A stretch of 64,000 nucleotides of DNA, from the NCBI RefSeq assembly GCF_900111735.1, contig NZ_FOHW01000016.1, positions 62,001 through 126,000 of the forward strand, given 5' to 3'. Made by a program: the position numbers and the translations under genes. Below the pieces are notes generated by a model, which saw only the letters and a list, made by a program, of their open reading frames with translations, had not been told where the DNA came from and searched no databases. This stretch comes from Pseudomonas graminis. Lineage in GTDB: Bacteria > Pseudomonadota > Gammaproteobacteria > Pseudomonadales > Pseudomonadaceae. Positions 26,095-34,226 of the stretch are shown here, one piece after another; the first letter of the stretch is position 1, and every line of letters starts with the position of its first letter.

Positions 26095-27336
26095 TTATAT
26101 CCAGGAATGACGGGCAGGCAGGGTGCCGTTCAGGTGCCAGGCGCCGACGGCGTGAACCTTCCAGCGCACCGGGTCGTGGAGGGTGTGAACCCGCGCGTTG
26201 CGCCAGTGACGATCAAGATTGAATTCGGCCAGCGTCGCGCGACTGCCCGAGAGCTCGAACAGTTTTTCACTGGCGAGCAGGGCGATCTGTGTGGTCAGCA
26301 CCTTGGCTTCGGCGACCACGATGGAGGCCCGCGCCGCGGAGTGTTCGTCGATGGGCGCCGCAGAGATTTCATCCAGCGCGCGGCCAGCCCTGCGCAACAG
26401 TGCTTCGGCGGCGTGCAGTTCGAGCTTCAACTTGCCGATGTCGGCGATCACATAGGGATCATCGCCAGCACGTTCGACATTGGCGTCGATCCACGGGCGT
26501 GAGCGCTCGCGCACAAAACGAATGCTTTCGTCGATGGCTTCCCGGGCAATGCCTGCATCAATGGCTGCTTGAATCAGCTGCGAGACCGCCCCCTGAATGT
26601 TCGGCGCCAGGCCCAGCTTCCAGTTATCAACGACCAACTCACCACTCACGCGCACGTTTTCCAGCAGGACGCTGCCGCTGGCGGTGGTGCGCTGACCGAA
26701 GCCGGACCAGTCGTCGATGATGTGCAGCCCCGGTGTCCCGCGCGGCACAAACACCAGCATCTGTTTGCCGTCGTCATTGATGGCCTTGACCGCCACCCAA
26801 TGGGCGAACAGCGCGCCGGTCGAGTAGAACTTGCGGCCGTTGAGCAAAAAATGATCACCGTCGGTGGTCAGGCGCGTACGGATGTCTAGGGTATTTTTGG
26901 TCCCGCGCTCGGGACCGCCATTGCCGATGCGTGCGCCGCCGAGAACGCTGGCGAAGAGGGTGTGTTTCTGCGCCTCGGTTGCGCTGCCAAGCAGCGAATT
27001 GAGGATGCCGAAGTGGTTCTGTGGAATCTGGCCGACTGCAGGGTCAGCCGCCGACAGGATGGCGAAAACCTCGGCCACTGTGACGAATGACACTTGTGGC
27101 CCGCCATAGGCGCGCGGCACTGAGATGCTGCCCAGACCACTGCGGGTAAATAGCTCGATTTCCGACCAGGGCAATTGCCGCTCGCGGTCTCGCGTGGCGG
27201 CCTGGGGGCGCACGACGGCGGCCAGCTCATGGGCCGCCGCAATGGCGTCAGCGTCATTGTGCAGTACGTTGGCAGGGAGCAGGGGAGGAGCCACATCCAG
27301 GGTGTGCTGGACAGGAAGGGCGTTCAGATCAGTCAT
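26095..27336 (-). CDS. SfnB-type acyl-CoA dehydrogenase-like oxidoreductase (copy 2)
   Basis: A 413-aa paralogue of the gene downstream, sharing RDRERQLPWSEIELFTRSGL-type N-terminal sequence and the C-terminal LDRHWRNARVHTLHDPVRW. Tandem copies like this suggest different substrates or a two-enzyme step. It is the first gene of a leftward group, sfnB-like, sfnB-like, monooxygenase, then metQ-metN-metI. Start set at 27336 because GAAGGTCAACACC precedes it; nine extra upstream codons have no ribosome site. An AT-rich control region with a dyad lies 115-135 bases upstream. Confidence 0.86.
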   Translation of the reverse strand: MTDLNALPVQHTLDVAPPLLPANVLHNDADAIAAAHELAAVVRPQAATRDRERQLPWSEIELFTRSGLGSISVPRAYGGPQVSFVTVAEVFAILSAADPAVGQIPQNHFGILNSLLGSATEAQKHTLFASVLGGARIGNGGPERGTKNTLDIRTRLTTDGDHFLLNGRKFYSTGALFAHWVAVKAINDDGKQMLVFVPRGTPGLHIIDDWSGFGQRTTASGSVLLENVRVSGELVVDNWKLGLAPNIQGAVSQLIQAAIDAGIAREAIDESIRFVRERSRPWIDANVERAGDDPYVIADIGKLKLELHAAEALLRRAGRALDEISAAPIDEHSAARASIVVAEAKVLTTQIALLASEKLFELSGSRATLAEFNLDRHWRNARVHTLHDPVRWKVHAVGAWHLNGTLPARHSWI

Positions 27337-27450
27337 GGTGTTGACCTTCACGAGCGCGAGCACTGGGGTCGTTGTGCTTGACCATTCGAACCTCGAATCA
27401 ATACCGCGTTGGCGGCGAGAAAATTGACGATGGTCCGGTGGTCCGGTGCA

Positions 27451-27469
27451 TATACCCTAAGCGTGTATA
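27451..27469 (-). promoter_or_regulatory. LysR-type dyad upstream of sulfur genes
   Basis: TATAC-N9-GTATA is a perfect short dyad in an AT-rich stretch upstream of the SfnB-like operon. It fits the loose T-N11-A rule of LysR regulators such as CysB, but CysB sites have weak consensus, so this is a candidate only. Confidence 0.35.
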
Positions 27470-27509
27470 AAAATTAAATAAACTCACATTTAGGAATAAG
27501 CATAGAAGG

Positions 27510-27614
27510 CTAAATGGCGGCGGCCGTCGCCAGTGCCGTGGCTTGGGTGTAGGTCAGGCATGAGCCGAAGGCCAGCGCGAGAATCATGTACTTGACGATA
27601 TGTCTGCAGGGCAT
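27510..27614 (-). CDS. Possible 34-aa hydrophobic peptide
   Basis: A short frame MPCRHIVKYMILALAFGSCL followed by an Ala/Thr-rich tail. It is preceded by CGAGGTGTTCGCC, a reasonable ribosome site. The middle is a single hydrophobic segment, and GSC could even act as a poor lipobox. No homologue was recognised. It lies between the sulfur operon control region and the two-repeat protein; its stop is only 40 bases from the dyad at 27451-27469. It could be chance. Confidence 0.4.
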   Translation of the reverse strand: MPCRHIVKYMILALAFGSCLTYTQATALATAAAI

Positions 27615-27832
27615 GGCGAACACCTCGTGAAGGGTTTCACCGCAGGCTAGCACCTCGTTTTCCCGCGGCGAGGGGGCAAGCTGTAGGACGCTGTTGCAGA
27701 TGATGTGGGAAGTTTCTTCTCCGGGGCAGATCTGTGGAGTCGTTCACGATTGCAAGACGGAAGGCGGTGGGCGGCAGACCTGTCGCAGCGCGCCAATGGT
27801 GCGCCGCGACAACATTCTGGACAGGGCCGATA
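27615..27832. other. Non-coding gap with stem-loop
   Basis: No gene seen. An imperfect stem-loop at 27782-27810 (GTCGC-A-GCGC facing GCGC-C-GCGAC) lies just after the two-repeat gene read leftward but has no T-run, so it is a weak terminator candidate. Confidence 0.4.
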
Positions 27833-28567
27833 TCAAGCTTCGGCCCCATCGATCACCTCGGTCGATACCTTGATCAGCCGCGCCGGCGCCCAGCGCGAGT
27901 TATTGCCAACCCGGTCAATCACACAGTAGCTCACCTCCAGATGAGGATCCTCGCCGGCCTCGCGCACCAATGCCGCCGGTACATCAACGATTAAGGGCTT
28001 GCCGACGTCGTCCTGTGTGAGCGCTGGCAGGTCCAGGCGCAGGTCGCCCCAGCGCAGGGTGATCTCATCGTAGGCATCCATGTTGGGATAAGCGTCAAGA
28101 GTGAGTTGAACGCCCTCATCGAAGTGGCGGGCAGTCAAACCGTCCTGCATGAGCGACTCGGCGAAGGTCACCGGTGCCAGTCCCTGATTCTCATCGTCCT
28201 CGCCGCTGACCAATTGACCGCCGGGAGTCTCCAGTTTGACCCACAGCTTGGCGCCGGGAGACTTAATGGGTTCGCTGCCAATTTTGGTAACGCGATAGTA
28301 GGTTTTAACTTTTCCACTTCGAAGAAAACTTTCGGGTACATGTAGGACGGATGTATGCCCGATGTCGGACTCCGATAAAAGTTTTGACGCGGCATAACAG
28401 CCTCCCCAAAACAATTCGATCAAGTCACCGCAGTCCATCTCTGGCCAGGGGTCGATGTGTACCTGCAGATCGGCCGCCGCAAGGGCGCCAATCCCGTGCT
28501 TGTTCGACTGCGGAAGATAGGGGGCCATCAACTTGAAAGACTGAGTCATTACAGGGGTATGGATCAT
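27833..28567 (-). CDS. Protein of unknown function with two Ig-like repeats
   Basis: A 244-aa protein with no recognised enzyme motif and no signal peptide. It contains two copies of a unit of about 85-100 residues. Copy 1 has HIDPWPEMDCGDLIELFWGG and a closing VKTYYRVTKIGSEPIKSP. Copy 2 has TLDAYPNMDAYDEITLRWGD and VSYCVIDRVGNNSRWAP. The shared pattern (D-x-[WY]-P-x-M-D ... D-x-I-x-L-x-W-G ... V-x-Y-x-V) resembles beta-sandwich repeats in long Pseudomonas proteins often called Ig-like. I infer a binding or structural role only. The ATG may be 28567 or the nearby in-frame M at codon 7. The DNA around its 5' end is AT-richer than the neighbours, hinting at transfer. Confidence 0.65.
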   Translation of the reverse strand: MIHTPVMTQSFKLMAPYLPQSNKHGIGALAAADLQVHIDPWPEMDCGDLIELFWGGCYAASKLLSESDIGHTSVLHVPESFLRSGKVKTYYRVTKIGSEPIKSPGAKLWVKLETPGGQLVSGEDDENQGLAPVTFAESLMQDGLTARHFDEGVQLTLDAYPNMDAYDEITLRWGDLRLDLPALTQDDVGKPLIVDVPAALVREAGEDPHLEVSYCVIDRVGNNSRWAPARLIKVSTEVIDGAEA

Positions 28568-29093
28568 CTTTTAATACTCTTCGAATGTGTGCCTGGATCA
28601 AGGCAAGTCAGGTGATTAATTCATCGCAACTGCAACGTGGAAACGACTGGCACTAGTACACGCCGGGACGTACAGGCATGGCAAACATTACAAACGGTGG
28701 CAATTAGTGGGTTGCTGTTTTGGAAAGAAAATAGACAGAGAGCGATTTCAGCTAATTGTGTTGCGGTGTTTGTGTCAACGGCATTCAAGTTTTTAAAGTG
28801 TGTGTGAAGCAAATGCAGAAAGTTCCTACAGTCGCGCGTTGGTTATGAGAGGGAGTTGCGACTGTGGTCCTACCTGAGCCGCCGGGCGCGCCCTGTTCTG
28901 CGGCCAGCAGGCGGATGAAAAGTGTCAGCGGCAGTTATTTACGGGCGAAAAAATGGTCAATCTACGTTGCGGGGAAGCGGGGAGAGTGAGCGCTGTTCGT
29001 ATAGAAAAAATAGATAGATGGGTGACGCTTAACCGGCATCGAAACAGTGGGACTTTTAGTGAATCAACGCTTTTCTAAATATGAACGGCAAAG
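28568..29093. other. AT-richer gene-free region
   Basis: No convincing gene. The base composition is visibly lower in GC than the rest of the window. A short inverted repeat ACAGTCGC/GCGACTGT (28828-28865) preceded by TTCCTAC may be a decayed REP. A 63-codon frame on the minus strand (28621-28812) has no ribosome site and was not accepted. Confidence 0.5.
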
Positions 29094-29119
29094 AAAACGG
29101 CGCCTGTTGGCGCCGTTTT
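29094..29119 (-). terminator. Terminator of cystine importer operon
   Basis: AAAACGGCGCC and its perfect complement form an 11-bp stem with a 4-base loop. Read leftward it ends GTTTTCTTT. It lies 20 bases after the tcyN stop. Confidence 0.85.
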
Positions 29120-29138
29120 GAACACATAACGTGTCGGA

Positions 29139-29882
29139 CTAATTCCTGCTGCGTTCAAGAAACTGCCTTGTGCGTTCCTCTTTGGGGTTGGCGAACAGCT
29201 CTTTCGCCTCACCCTGCTCAACGATGACGCCCTTGTCGATGAAGATCACCCGGTTGGCGACATCCCGCGCGAAGCTCATCTCGTGAGTCACGATCACCAT
29301 CGTGCGTTTCTCCAGGGCCAGGGCGTGAATGGTATTCAGCACCTCGCCCACCAGCTCGGGATCCAGCGCCGACGTCGGTTCATCGAACAGAATGACCTCC
29401 GGCTCCATAGCCAGCGCACGGGCAATCGCCACGCGCTGTTGTTGGCCGCCGGACAGACGACGCGGATAGGCGTCCTCTTTGCCCGCGAGGCCGACTTTCG
29501 CCAACAGCGCGCGGCCCAGCTCGATGGCCTGCTCGCGCGGCATCTTCTTGACCACGGTCGGGCCTTCGATGACGTTTTCCAGCGCGGTGCGGTGCGGGAA
29601 CAGATTGAAGTTCTGGAAGACGAACCCGACGTGCTGGCGCAGTTGCCGGATCAGTCCCTGCTGCTGGCTCAGCGGGCGGCTCAAATCGACTTTGATGTCG
29701 CCCACGACAATGCTGCCGCTCGTAGGTACTTCCAGCAGATTCAGGCAGCGCAACAGGGTGGTTTTGCCTGAGCCGCTAGGCCCGATAATCGCCACCACCT
29801 CGCCAGGCTCGACCTTCAGGTCAATGCCCTTGAGCACTTCGTTGCCCTTGAATTGCTTGGTCAGTTTTTCAACCGTGATCAT
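29139..29882 (-). CDS. tcyN: Cystine-type amino acid ABC importer ATPase TcyN
   Basis: A 247-aa polar-amino-acid ABC ATPase. Motifs: Walker A GPSGSGKT (about residues 34-41), Q-loop VFQNFNLFPH, signature LSGGQQQRVAIARA, Walker B VILFDEPTSALDPE. The set with TcyL and TcyJ imports L-cystine, and in the family also diaminopimelate. It is last in the leftward series tcyJ-tcyL-tcyN, 3 bases after tcyL. The neighbouring D-cysteine desulfhydrase supports the cystine assignment. Confidence 0.9.
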   Translation of the reverse strand: MITVEKLTKQFKGNEVLKGIDLKVEPGEVVAIIGPSGSGKTTLLRCLNLLEVPTSGSIVVGDIKVDLSRPLSQQQGLIRQLRQHVGFVFQNFNLFPHRTALENVIEGPTVVKKMPREQAIELGRALLAKVGLAGKEDAYPRRLSGGQQQRVAIARALAMEPEVILFDEPTSALDPELVGEVLNTIHALALEKRTMVIVTHEMSFARDVANRVIFIDKGVIVEQGEAKELFANPKEERTRQFLERSRN

Positions 29883-29885
29883 GCC

Positions 29886-30554
29886 TCAGGACTCCACATC
29901 GTGGCGGTTGGCCCGTGCTTCCAGGCGATTTTGAAAATGCGCCAGGATGCTGCACAGCACCCAGTAGATCACCGCAACGGTGAAGTACATGGTGAAAATT
30001 TCCAGCGTCCGCGAAGAGATCAACTGCGCCTGGCGGAACACTTCCGGCACCTGAATGGTGGCGGCCATCGCCGTGTCCTTGACCAGCGAAATGAAGCTGT
30101 TGCCCAGTGGCGGCAATGCGGTGCGTGCCGCTTGCGGCAAGATGGCGCGGCGCATGGTCTGGGCGCGCGTCATGCCGATGCTCGCAGCGGCTTCCCATTG
30201 CCCTCGGTCCACCGACGCAATCGCGGCCCGAAGGATTTCGCAGGCATACGCGGCCATGTTCAGCGACAGGCCGATCAGCGCTGCGGTGATCGCGTCCAGT
30301 TCGATGCCCAGGTCCGGCAGGCCGTAATAGATCATGAACAGCTGGACGAGAAGCGGTGTGCCGCGGAAGAACGACACATAAACCCTGGCAACCGCACTGA
30401 TGACCCAGATCTTCGACAGACGCATCAGTGCCAGGCCGAAGCCCAGCACCAATCCGAAAAACATCGACCCCAGGCTCAAGCCCACCGTGTAATACGCGCC
30501 CTTGAGCAGAAAGGGCGCGGAGTCCAGCGCGAGCTGAAGGCTCTCTGGGATCAT
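29886..30554 (-). CDS. tcyL: Cystine-type amino acid ABC importer permease TcyL
   Basis: A 222-aa permease of the histidine/glutamate/cystine family with about five helices and the EAA loop WEAAASIGMTRAQTMRRAIL in the middle. It overlaps the tcyJ stop by 4 bases (ATGA), indicating coupled translation. It acts in the inner membrane with TcyN and receives ligand from TcyJ. Confidence 0.9.
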   Translation of the reverse strand: MIPESLQLALDSAPFLLKGAYYTVGLSLGSMFFGLVLGFGLALMRLSKIWVISAVARVYVSFFRGTPLLVQLFMIYYGLPDLGIELDAITAALIGLSLNMAAYACEILRAAIASVDRGQWEAAASIGMTRAQTMRRAILPQAARTALPPLGNSFISLVKDTAMAATIQVPEVFRQAQLISSRTLEIFTMYFTVAVIYWVLCSILAHFQNRLEARANRHDVES

Positions 30555-31348
30555 TTGGTCACGTCAGCCTTGAAGTACTTGTCCGACAGCTTGGCGAGAG
30601 TGCCGTCGGCGCGCAGCTTGTCGATGGCCTTGTTGATCGCGTCCAGCAGTTCAGGCTCGCCCTTGCGCAGTGCAACACCGGATTCCTGACGAGAGAACGC
30701 TTCGCCGGAGACCGCCAGCTTGTCCTTGGTCTTGGCGACCAGTTCCAGTGCCGCGAGGCGGTCAACCAGGATGGCGTCGATGCGGCCGACACGCAGATCC
30801 TGATACTTGGTCGGATCATCGTCGTAGGTTTTGACGATGGCATCAGGCACGTTGGCTTTCAGCCACTCTTCGTAGTTGGTGCCCAGGCCGACGCCGACTT
30901 TCTTGCCTTTCAGGTCGGCAGCCGTTTTGATCACGCCGACGTCTTTGGTCTGCACCAACGCTTGAATGCCCGACACGGTGTAGGGTTCGGAGAAGTCGTA
31001 CTTTTTCTTGCGCTCGTCGGAGATGGTCACCTGGTTGATCACGACATCCAGACGCTTGGATTCCAGCGCGGCCAGAATGCCAGCCCACGGCGTGGCTTGC
31101 AGTTTGACCTTGACGCCCAGCTCCTTGGCCAGTGCTTCGGAGAACTCGACTTCAAAGCCGGTCAGTTTGCCGTCTTCACCCACGAAGCTGAACGGGGGAT
31201 AAGTGCCTTCCAGGCCGACATTAAGGGTTCCATTCTTTTTGATCGTTGCCAGCTGTTCGCCAGCGATGGCCTGGCTGACCAGGCCGGTGCCCAGCACCAG
31301 GCTGAAGGCCGACAACAGAAAGGTGCGGCGGATTGCAGACATGTTCAT
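30551..31348 (-). CDS. tcyJ: Cystine-binding periplasmic protein TcyJ (FliY)
   Basis: A 265-aa family 3 solute-binding protein. A signal peptide of about 29 residues (cut after AIAG or AIA) is followed by LATIKKNGTLNVGLEGTYPP. The ligand-site motif GFEVEFSEALAKELG and YDFSEPYT are as in FliY/TcyJ. The start is preceded by AGGGGTC. About 230 bases separate it from dcyD upstream, containing an AT-rich promoter-like stretch (31490-31545), so tcyJLN may have its own promoter as well as read-through from dcyD. Confidence 0.9.
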   Translation of the reverse strand: MNMSAIRRTFLLSAFSLVLGTGLVSQAIAGEQLATIKKNGTLNVGLEGTYPPFSFVGEDGKLTGFEVEFSEALAKELGVKVKLQATPWAGILAALESKRLDVVINQVTISDERKKKYDFSEPYTVSGIQALVQTKDVGVIKTAADLKGKKVGVGLGTNYEEWLKANVPDAIVKTYDDDPTKYQDLRVGRIDAILVDRLAALELVAKTKDKLAVSGEAFSRQESGVALRKGEPELLDAINKAIDKLRADGTLAKLSDKYFKADVTK

Positions 31349-31578
31349 GAAAGACCCCTGTTTTAATTGGAATGTCAGGCAAGTATCAGACCCGACGAAG
31401 CTACGTTGGCATCACGCGTTTATCCAGCTTTTTCAGTCGCCTGCGTGGTGCTGCGCGCCGGCTGGCGGCGATCATAAGACCCGAAGCGAGGCATGAAAAA
31501 TAATAAAAAGCGGATTGCTTATCAGTTTTTAGAATATAGCGCCCGCATTCCCATTTGAGCGGGCGAGTGGCGAAGGCT

Positions 31579-32580
31579 CTATTTCGCCGAGAAGACGCCC
31601 TGATACGCAAACAAGGCAGGCGCGCCGCCGGTGTGGAGAAAGACGATCGGCCCGTCTTCAAAGCGCTGCCGGCCAATGCCGTCGAGCAGGCCGGCCATGG
31701 CTTTGCCGGTGTAGACCGGGTCCAGCAGCAACCCTTCATGACTGGCCACCAGCCGGATTGCCGCCAACGTGCCGGCATTTGGCTCGCCGTAGCGGGGGCC
31801 AAAGTACTCATCCCACAGCTGCACCTTGAACGCGGCCGGCAATGATTCGCCCAGCAGTTCGACGGTTTGCTCGGCCAGGCGCTGAACCTTGGGCGCCTGG
31901 GTTTCTTCCGGGCGCGACACGGTCACGCCTATCACCGGCAGCTTGGGCAGTTCTTCAGCCAATGCGAGTGCCAGGCCGCTGTGGGTGCCGGCACTGCCGG
32001 ACGCGAGCACGACGGCTGCGAATGACAGGCCGCTTTGCTTGATCTGCTCGGCCAGTTCAAAACCGGCCTGCACGTAACCCAATGCGCCGAGGGCATTCGA
32101 ACCGCCGATCGGAACCAGGTACGGCTTCTTGCCGCTCATACGCAGTCGGCTGGCCAGGGCTTGCAGTTGATCATCGGCATTGTCGAGGTTCTCGACCAGT
32201 TCGACCTTTGTATCGAACAAATCCAGCAACAGGCGATTGCCGTTGTTCAGGTAATTGATGTCGTCGGTGGCAATCGGGTTTTCCAGCAGGGCGACACAGC
32301 CCAGGCCAAGACGGGCAGCGAGGGCGGCAGTTTGGCGCACGTGGTTGGACTGAATGGCGCCTGCAGTGATCAGCGTGTCGCACCCTTGAGCCAGAGCGTC
32401 GGCCGCAAGGTACTCCAGCTTGCGCAGCTTGTTGCCGCCCATGGCCAGCGGCGTGATGTCGTCGCGTTTCACGTAAATGTCGCGGCCGGCCCAGTTCGAA
32501 AGGCGTTCGAGCTTTTCAAAAGGCGTCGGGCCGCCGAGCAATTCCAGACGATTAAAACGGGCGAGCTGTTGTTTGATCAT
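31579..32580 (-). CDS. dcyD: D-cysteine desulfhydrase
   Basis: A 333-aa PLP enzyme of the ACC deaminase / DcyD family that splits D-cysteine into pyruvate, ammonia and sulfide. The PLP lysine lies in [12 protein letters not shown] (about residues 47-58), [14 protein letters not shown] is the conserved Asn/Ser loop, and [11 protein letters not shown] binds the phosphate. It differs from ACC deaminase in context: the cystine importer genes follow it, as in enteric bacteria. Start at the ATG at 32580; a 50-codon upstream extension is open but runs over promoter DNA. Divergent from the serine acetyltransferase gene. Confidence 0.88.
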   Translation of the reverse strand: MIKQQLARFNRLELLGGPTPFEKLERLSNWAGRDIYVKRDDITPLAMGGNKLRKLEYLAADALAQGCDTLITAGAIQSNHVRQTAALAARLGLGCVALLENPIATDDINYLNNGNRLLLDLFDTKVELVENLDNADDQLQALASRLRMSGKKPYLVPIGGSNALGALGYVQAGFELAEQIKQSGLSFAAVVLASGSAGTHSGLALALAEELPKLPVIGVTVSRPEETQAPKVQRLAEQTVELLGESLPAAFKVQLWDEYFGPRYGEPNAGTLAAIRLVASHEGLLLDPVYTGKAMAGLLDGIGRQRFEDGPIVFLHTGGAPALFAYQGVFSAK

Positions 32581-32777
32581 GGTGGCGTCGACAGGTCTGC
32601 AATTGAGTCGCAGGACTATAGGCAGACGTTTCCTACAGGGCAACCGCCCGCCGTCCTTGGCCCCCTGCGCAAAAGCCCCACGAAAATAGTTATTTTTTTG
32701 CCGCGAATGGATGTCGTAGAGTGATTCCACTTCGGCCGTTACAGCCTGACTCGCCGTTGAATTGAGGAGAAATCTGC

Positions 32778-33740
32778 GTGAGCACTATTCCCGACCTGTC
32801 CCCGGAATCCTGCGCCGAGGGCGTGACCGGCCACTGGCAATTGCAGCGGATTGTGGGCGAATTGCGCGCCGCGCGTGATGACTGGCGTACCAGCAACGGC
32901 CGAATCAGCGGCGAGAAGGGCGGCCGCGAGCTGCCTTCGCGCGAGGCCATGCGCGACATTCTTGACGCGCTGTGCGGCGCGCTGTTTCCGATGCGGCTGG
33001 GGCCGGTGGACCTGCGCGAAGAAAGCGAGGACTTCTACGTCGGCCATACCCTCGACGTGGCGTTGAATTCCTTGCTCGACCAGGCGCGGCTTGAGCTGCG
33101 TTACGCCGCCCGGCAGAAAGGTCAGGATGCCAGTTGCGCGGACGTGCATGCCGAGCGGCTGATTCAGGATTTCGCCAGCGCGCTGCCGACCATTCGCCGC
33201 ATCCTGGATACCGATGTGCTGGCGGCGTATCACGGTGACCCCGCCGCGCGCAGTGTCGATGAGGTGTTGCTGTGCTACCCGGGCATTCTGGCGGTGATTC
33301 ACCATCGGCTGGCCCACCACCTGTATCACAACGGTTTGCCCTTGCTTGCACGCATCAGCGCCGAACTGGCCCATTCTGCGACCGGCATCGATATCCATCC
33401 CGGCGCGCAGATCGGCCCGAGCTTCTTCATCGATCACGGGACAGGCGTGGTGATTGGGGAGACCGCCATCATCGGCGAGCGCGTGCGCATTTATCAGGCG
33501 GTCACGCTGGGCGCCAAACGCTTCCCTTCCGATGAGGATGGTCAGTTGCTCAAAGGCCATGCGCGCCACCCGATCGTCGAAGACGACGTGGTGATCTATG
33601 CCGGCGCCACAATTCTGGGGCGCATCACCATCGGCAAGGGCTCGACCATCGGCGGCAACGTGTGGCTCACGCGCGGCGTCCCGGCGGGCAGCAACGTCAA
33701 TCAGGCGAGTCTGCAGCACGAGGACGGCTGTCCGAAGTAG
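32778..33740 (+). CDS. epsC: Serine O-acetyltransferase (EpsC type)
   Basis: A 320-aa acetyltransferase that makes O-acetyl-L-serine, the carbon skeleton for cysteine. The N-terminal helical domain is longer than in CysE of the short form. The left-handed beta helix of hexapeptide repeats starts near residue 200: [20 protein letters not shown] holds the catalytic His, followed by [14 protein letters not shown] and a C-terminal loop with [14 protein letters not shown]. Its position facing dcyD and the cystine importer fits a cysteine supply cluster. No cysK adjoins it. Confidence 0.9.
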   Translation: MSTIPDLSPESCAEGVTGHWQLQRIVGELRAARDDWRTSNGRISGEKGGRELPSREAMRDILDALCGALFPMRLGPVDLREESEDFYVGHTLDVALNSLLDQARLELRYAARQKGQDASCADVHAERLIQDFASALPTIRRILDTDVLAAYHGDPAARSVDEVLLCYPGILAVIHHRLAHHLYHNGLPLLARISAELAHSATGIDIHPGAQIGPSFFIDHGTGVVIGETAIIGERVRIYQAVTLGAKRFPSDEDGQLLKGHARHPIVEDDVVIYAGATILGRITIGKGSTIGGNVWLTRGVPAGSNVNQASLQHEDGCPK

Positions 33741-33780
33741 CCGTTCATATCCCAACTCCAAGGGCGCGCACACTGGCCTC

Positions 33781-33846
33781 TTCCCGGCTAAAGCCGGTCC
33801 CACTAATTGACCGCGTACACATTGTGGGACCGGCTTCAGCCGGGAA
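33781..33846. repeat. Inverted REP pair (CCCGGCTAAAGCCGG type), copy 1
   Basis: 22-base arms TTCCCGGCTAAAGCCGGTCC... and the inverted TGGGACCGGCTTCAGCCGGG flank a loop of 22 bases. Each arm is itself a small hairpin. It lies 40 bases after epsC. Confidence 0.85.
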
Positions 33847-33893
33847 GGCGTCAGTCGTCATTTCGCAAATCTTCGGGTGCGCACGCTGGCCTT

Positions 33894-33959
33894 TTCCCGG
33901 CTGAAGCCGGTCCCACCAATCGATCGCGTACATAGTGTAGGACCGGCTTTAGCCGGGAA
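33894..33959. repeat. Inverted REP pair (CCCGGCTGAAGCCGG type), copy 2
   Basis: Second copy of the same pair, offset 113 bases and of equal length. The linker between copies (GGGTGCGCACGCTGGCC) echoes AGGGCGCGCACACTGGCC before copy 1, so the unit including its linker was duplicated. The next 150 bases up to the BetI-like site show nothing further. Confidence 0.85.
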
Positions 33960-34107
33960 GGCGGTGTGTGTCACTCCGCAATTTATTCAGTGCTTTGAAA
34001 ACCCTCCCGAACCCACGGAACGAAAGGCTTTCGTTGTCCGTCCTACCCTCGCCTGAGTGAGCGTCACGCCACTGCGCATTAGTCTCCGGCCGTCTTTTCG
34101 TGTTTTA

Positions 34108-34121
34108 ATTGAACGTTCAAT
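34108..34121. promoter_or_regulatory. BetI-type operator
   Basis: ATTGAACGTTCAAT is a perfect 14-base palindrome about 100 bases before betT. BetI, the choline-responsive TetR repressor, binds this kind of site in bet promoters. AT-rich flanks TTTTA...CAAGTTAAA could hold the -10/-35. The betI gene is not in the window. Confidence 0.7.
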
Positions 34122-34156
34122 CAAGTTAAACCGGTGGTTCGCTGCCCGCTGATCTC

Positions 34157-34226
34157 AGGAGGCCTACCTTTGCCGCATACACGTTGCATGATCGATCCCA
34201 TCGCCCGCTCGGCGGTATTCATATGA
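34157..34226 (+). promoter_or_regulatory. Strong ribosome site and short leader frame before betT
   Basis: AGGAGG (34157-34162) is followed after 7 bases by TTG (34170), opening an 18-codon frame that ends with TGA at 34224-34226. That stop overlaps the betT ATG (34223-34225) as ATGA. The betT ATG itself has no good ribosome site. This fits translational coupling through a leader peptide; a TTG at 34184 in the betT frame is an alternative. Confidence 0.35.

Noticed and set aside
28621-28812. 63-codon minus-strand frame in the AT-richer gap
   Set aside because: No ribosome site, no similarity recognised, and ordinary for a low-GC gap.
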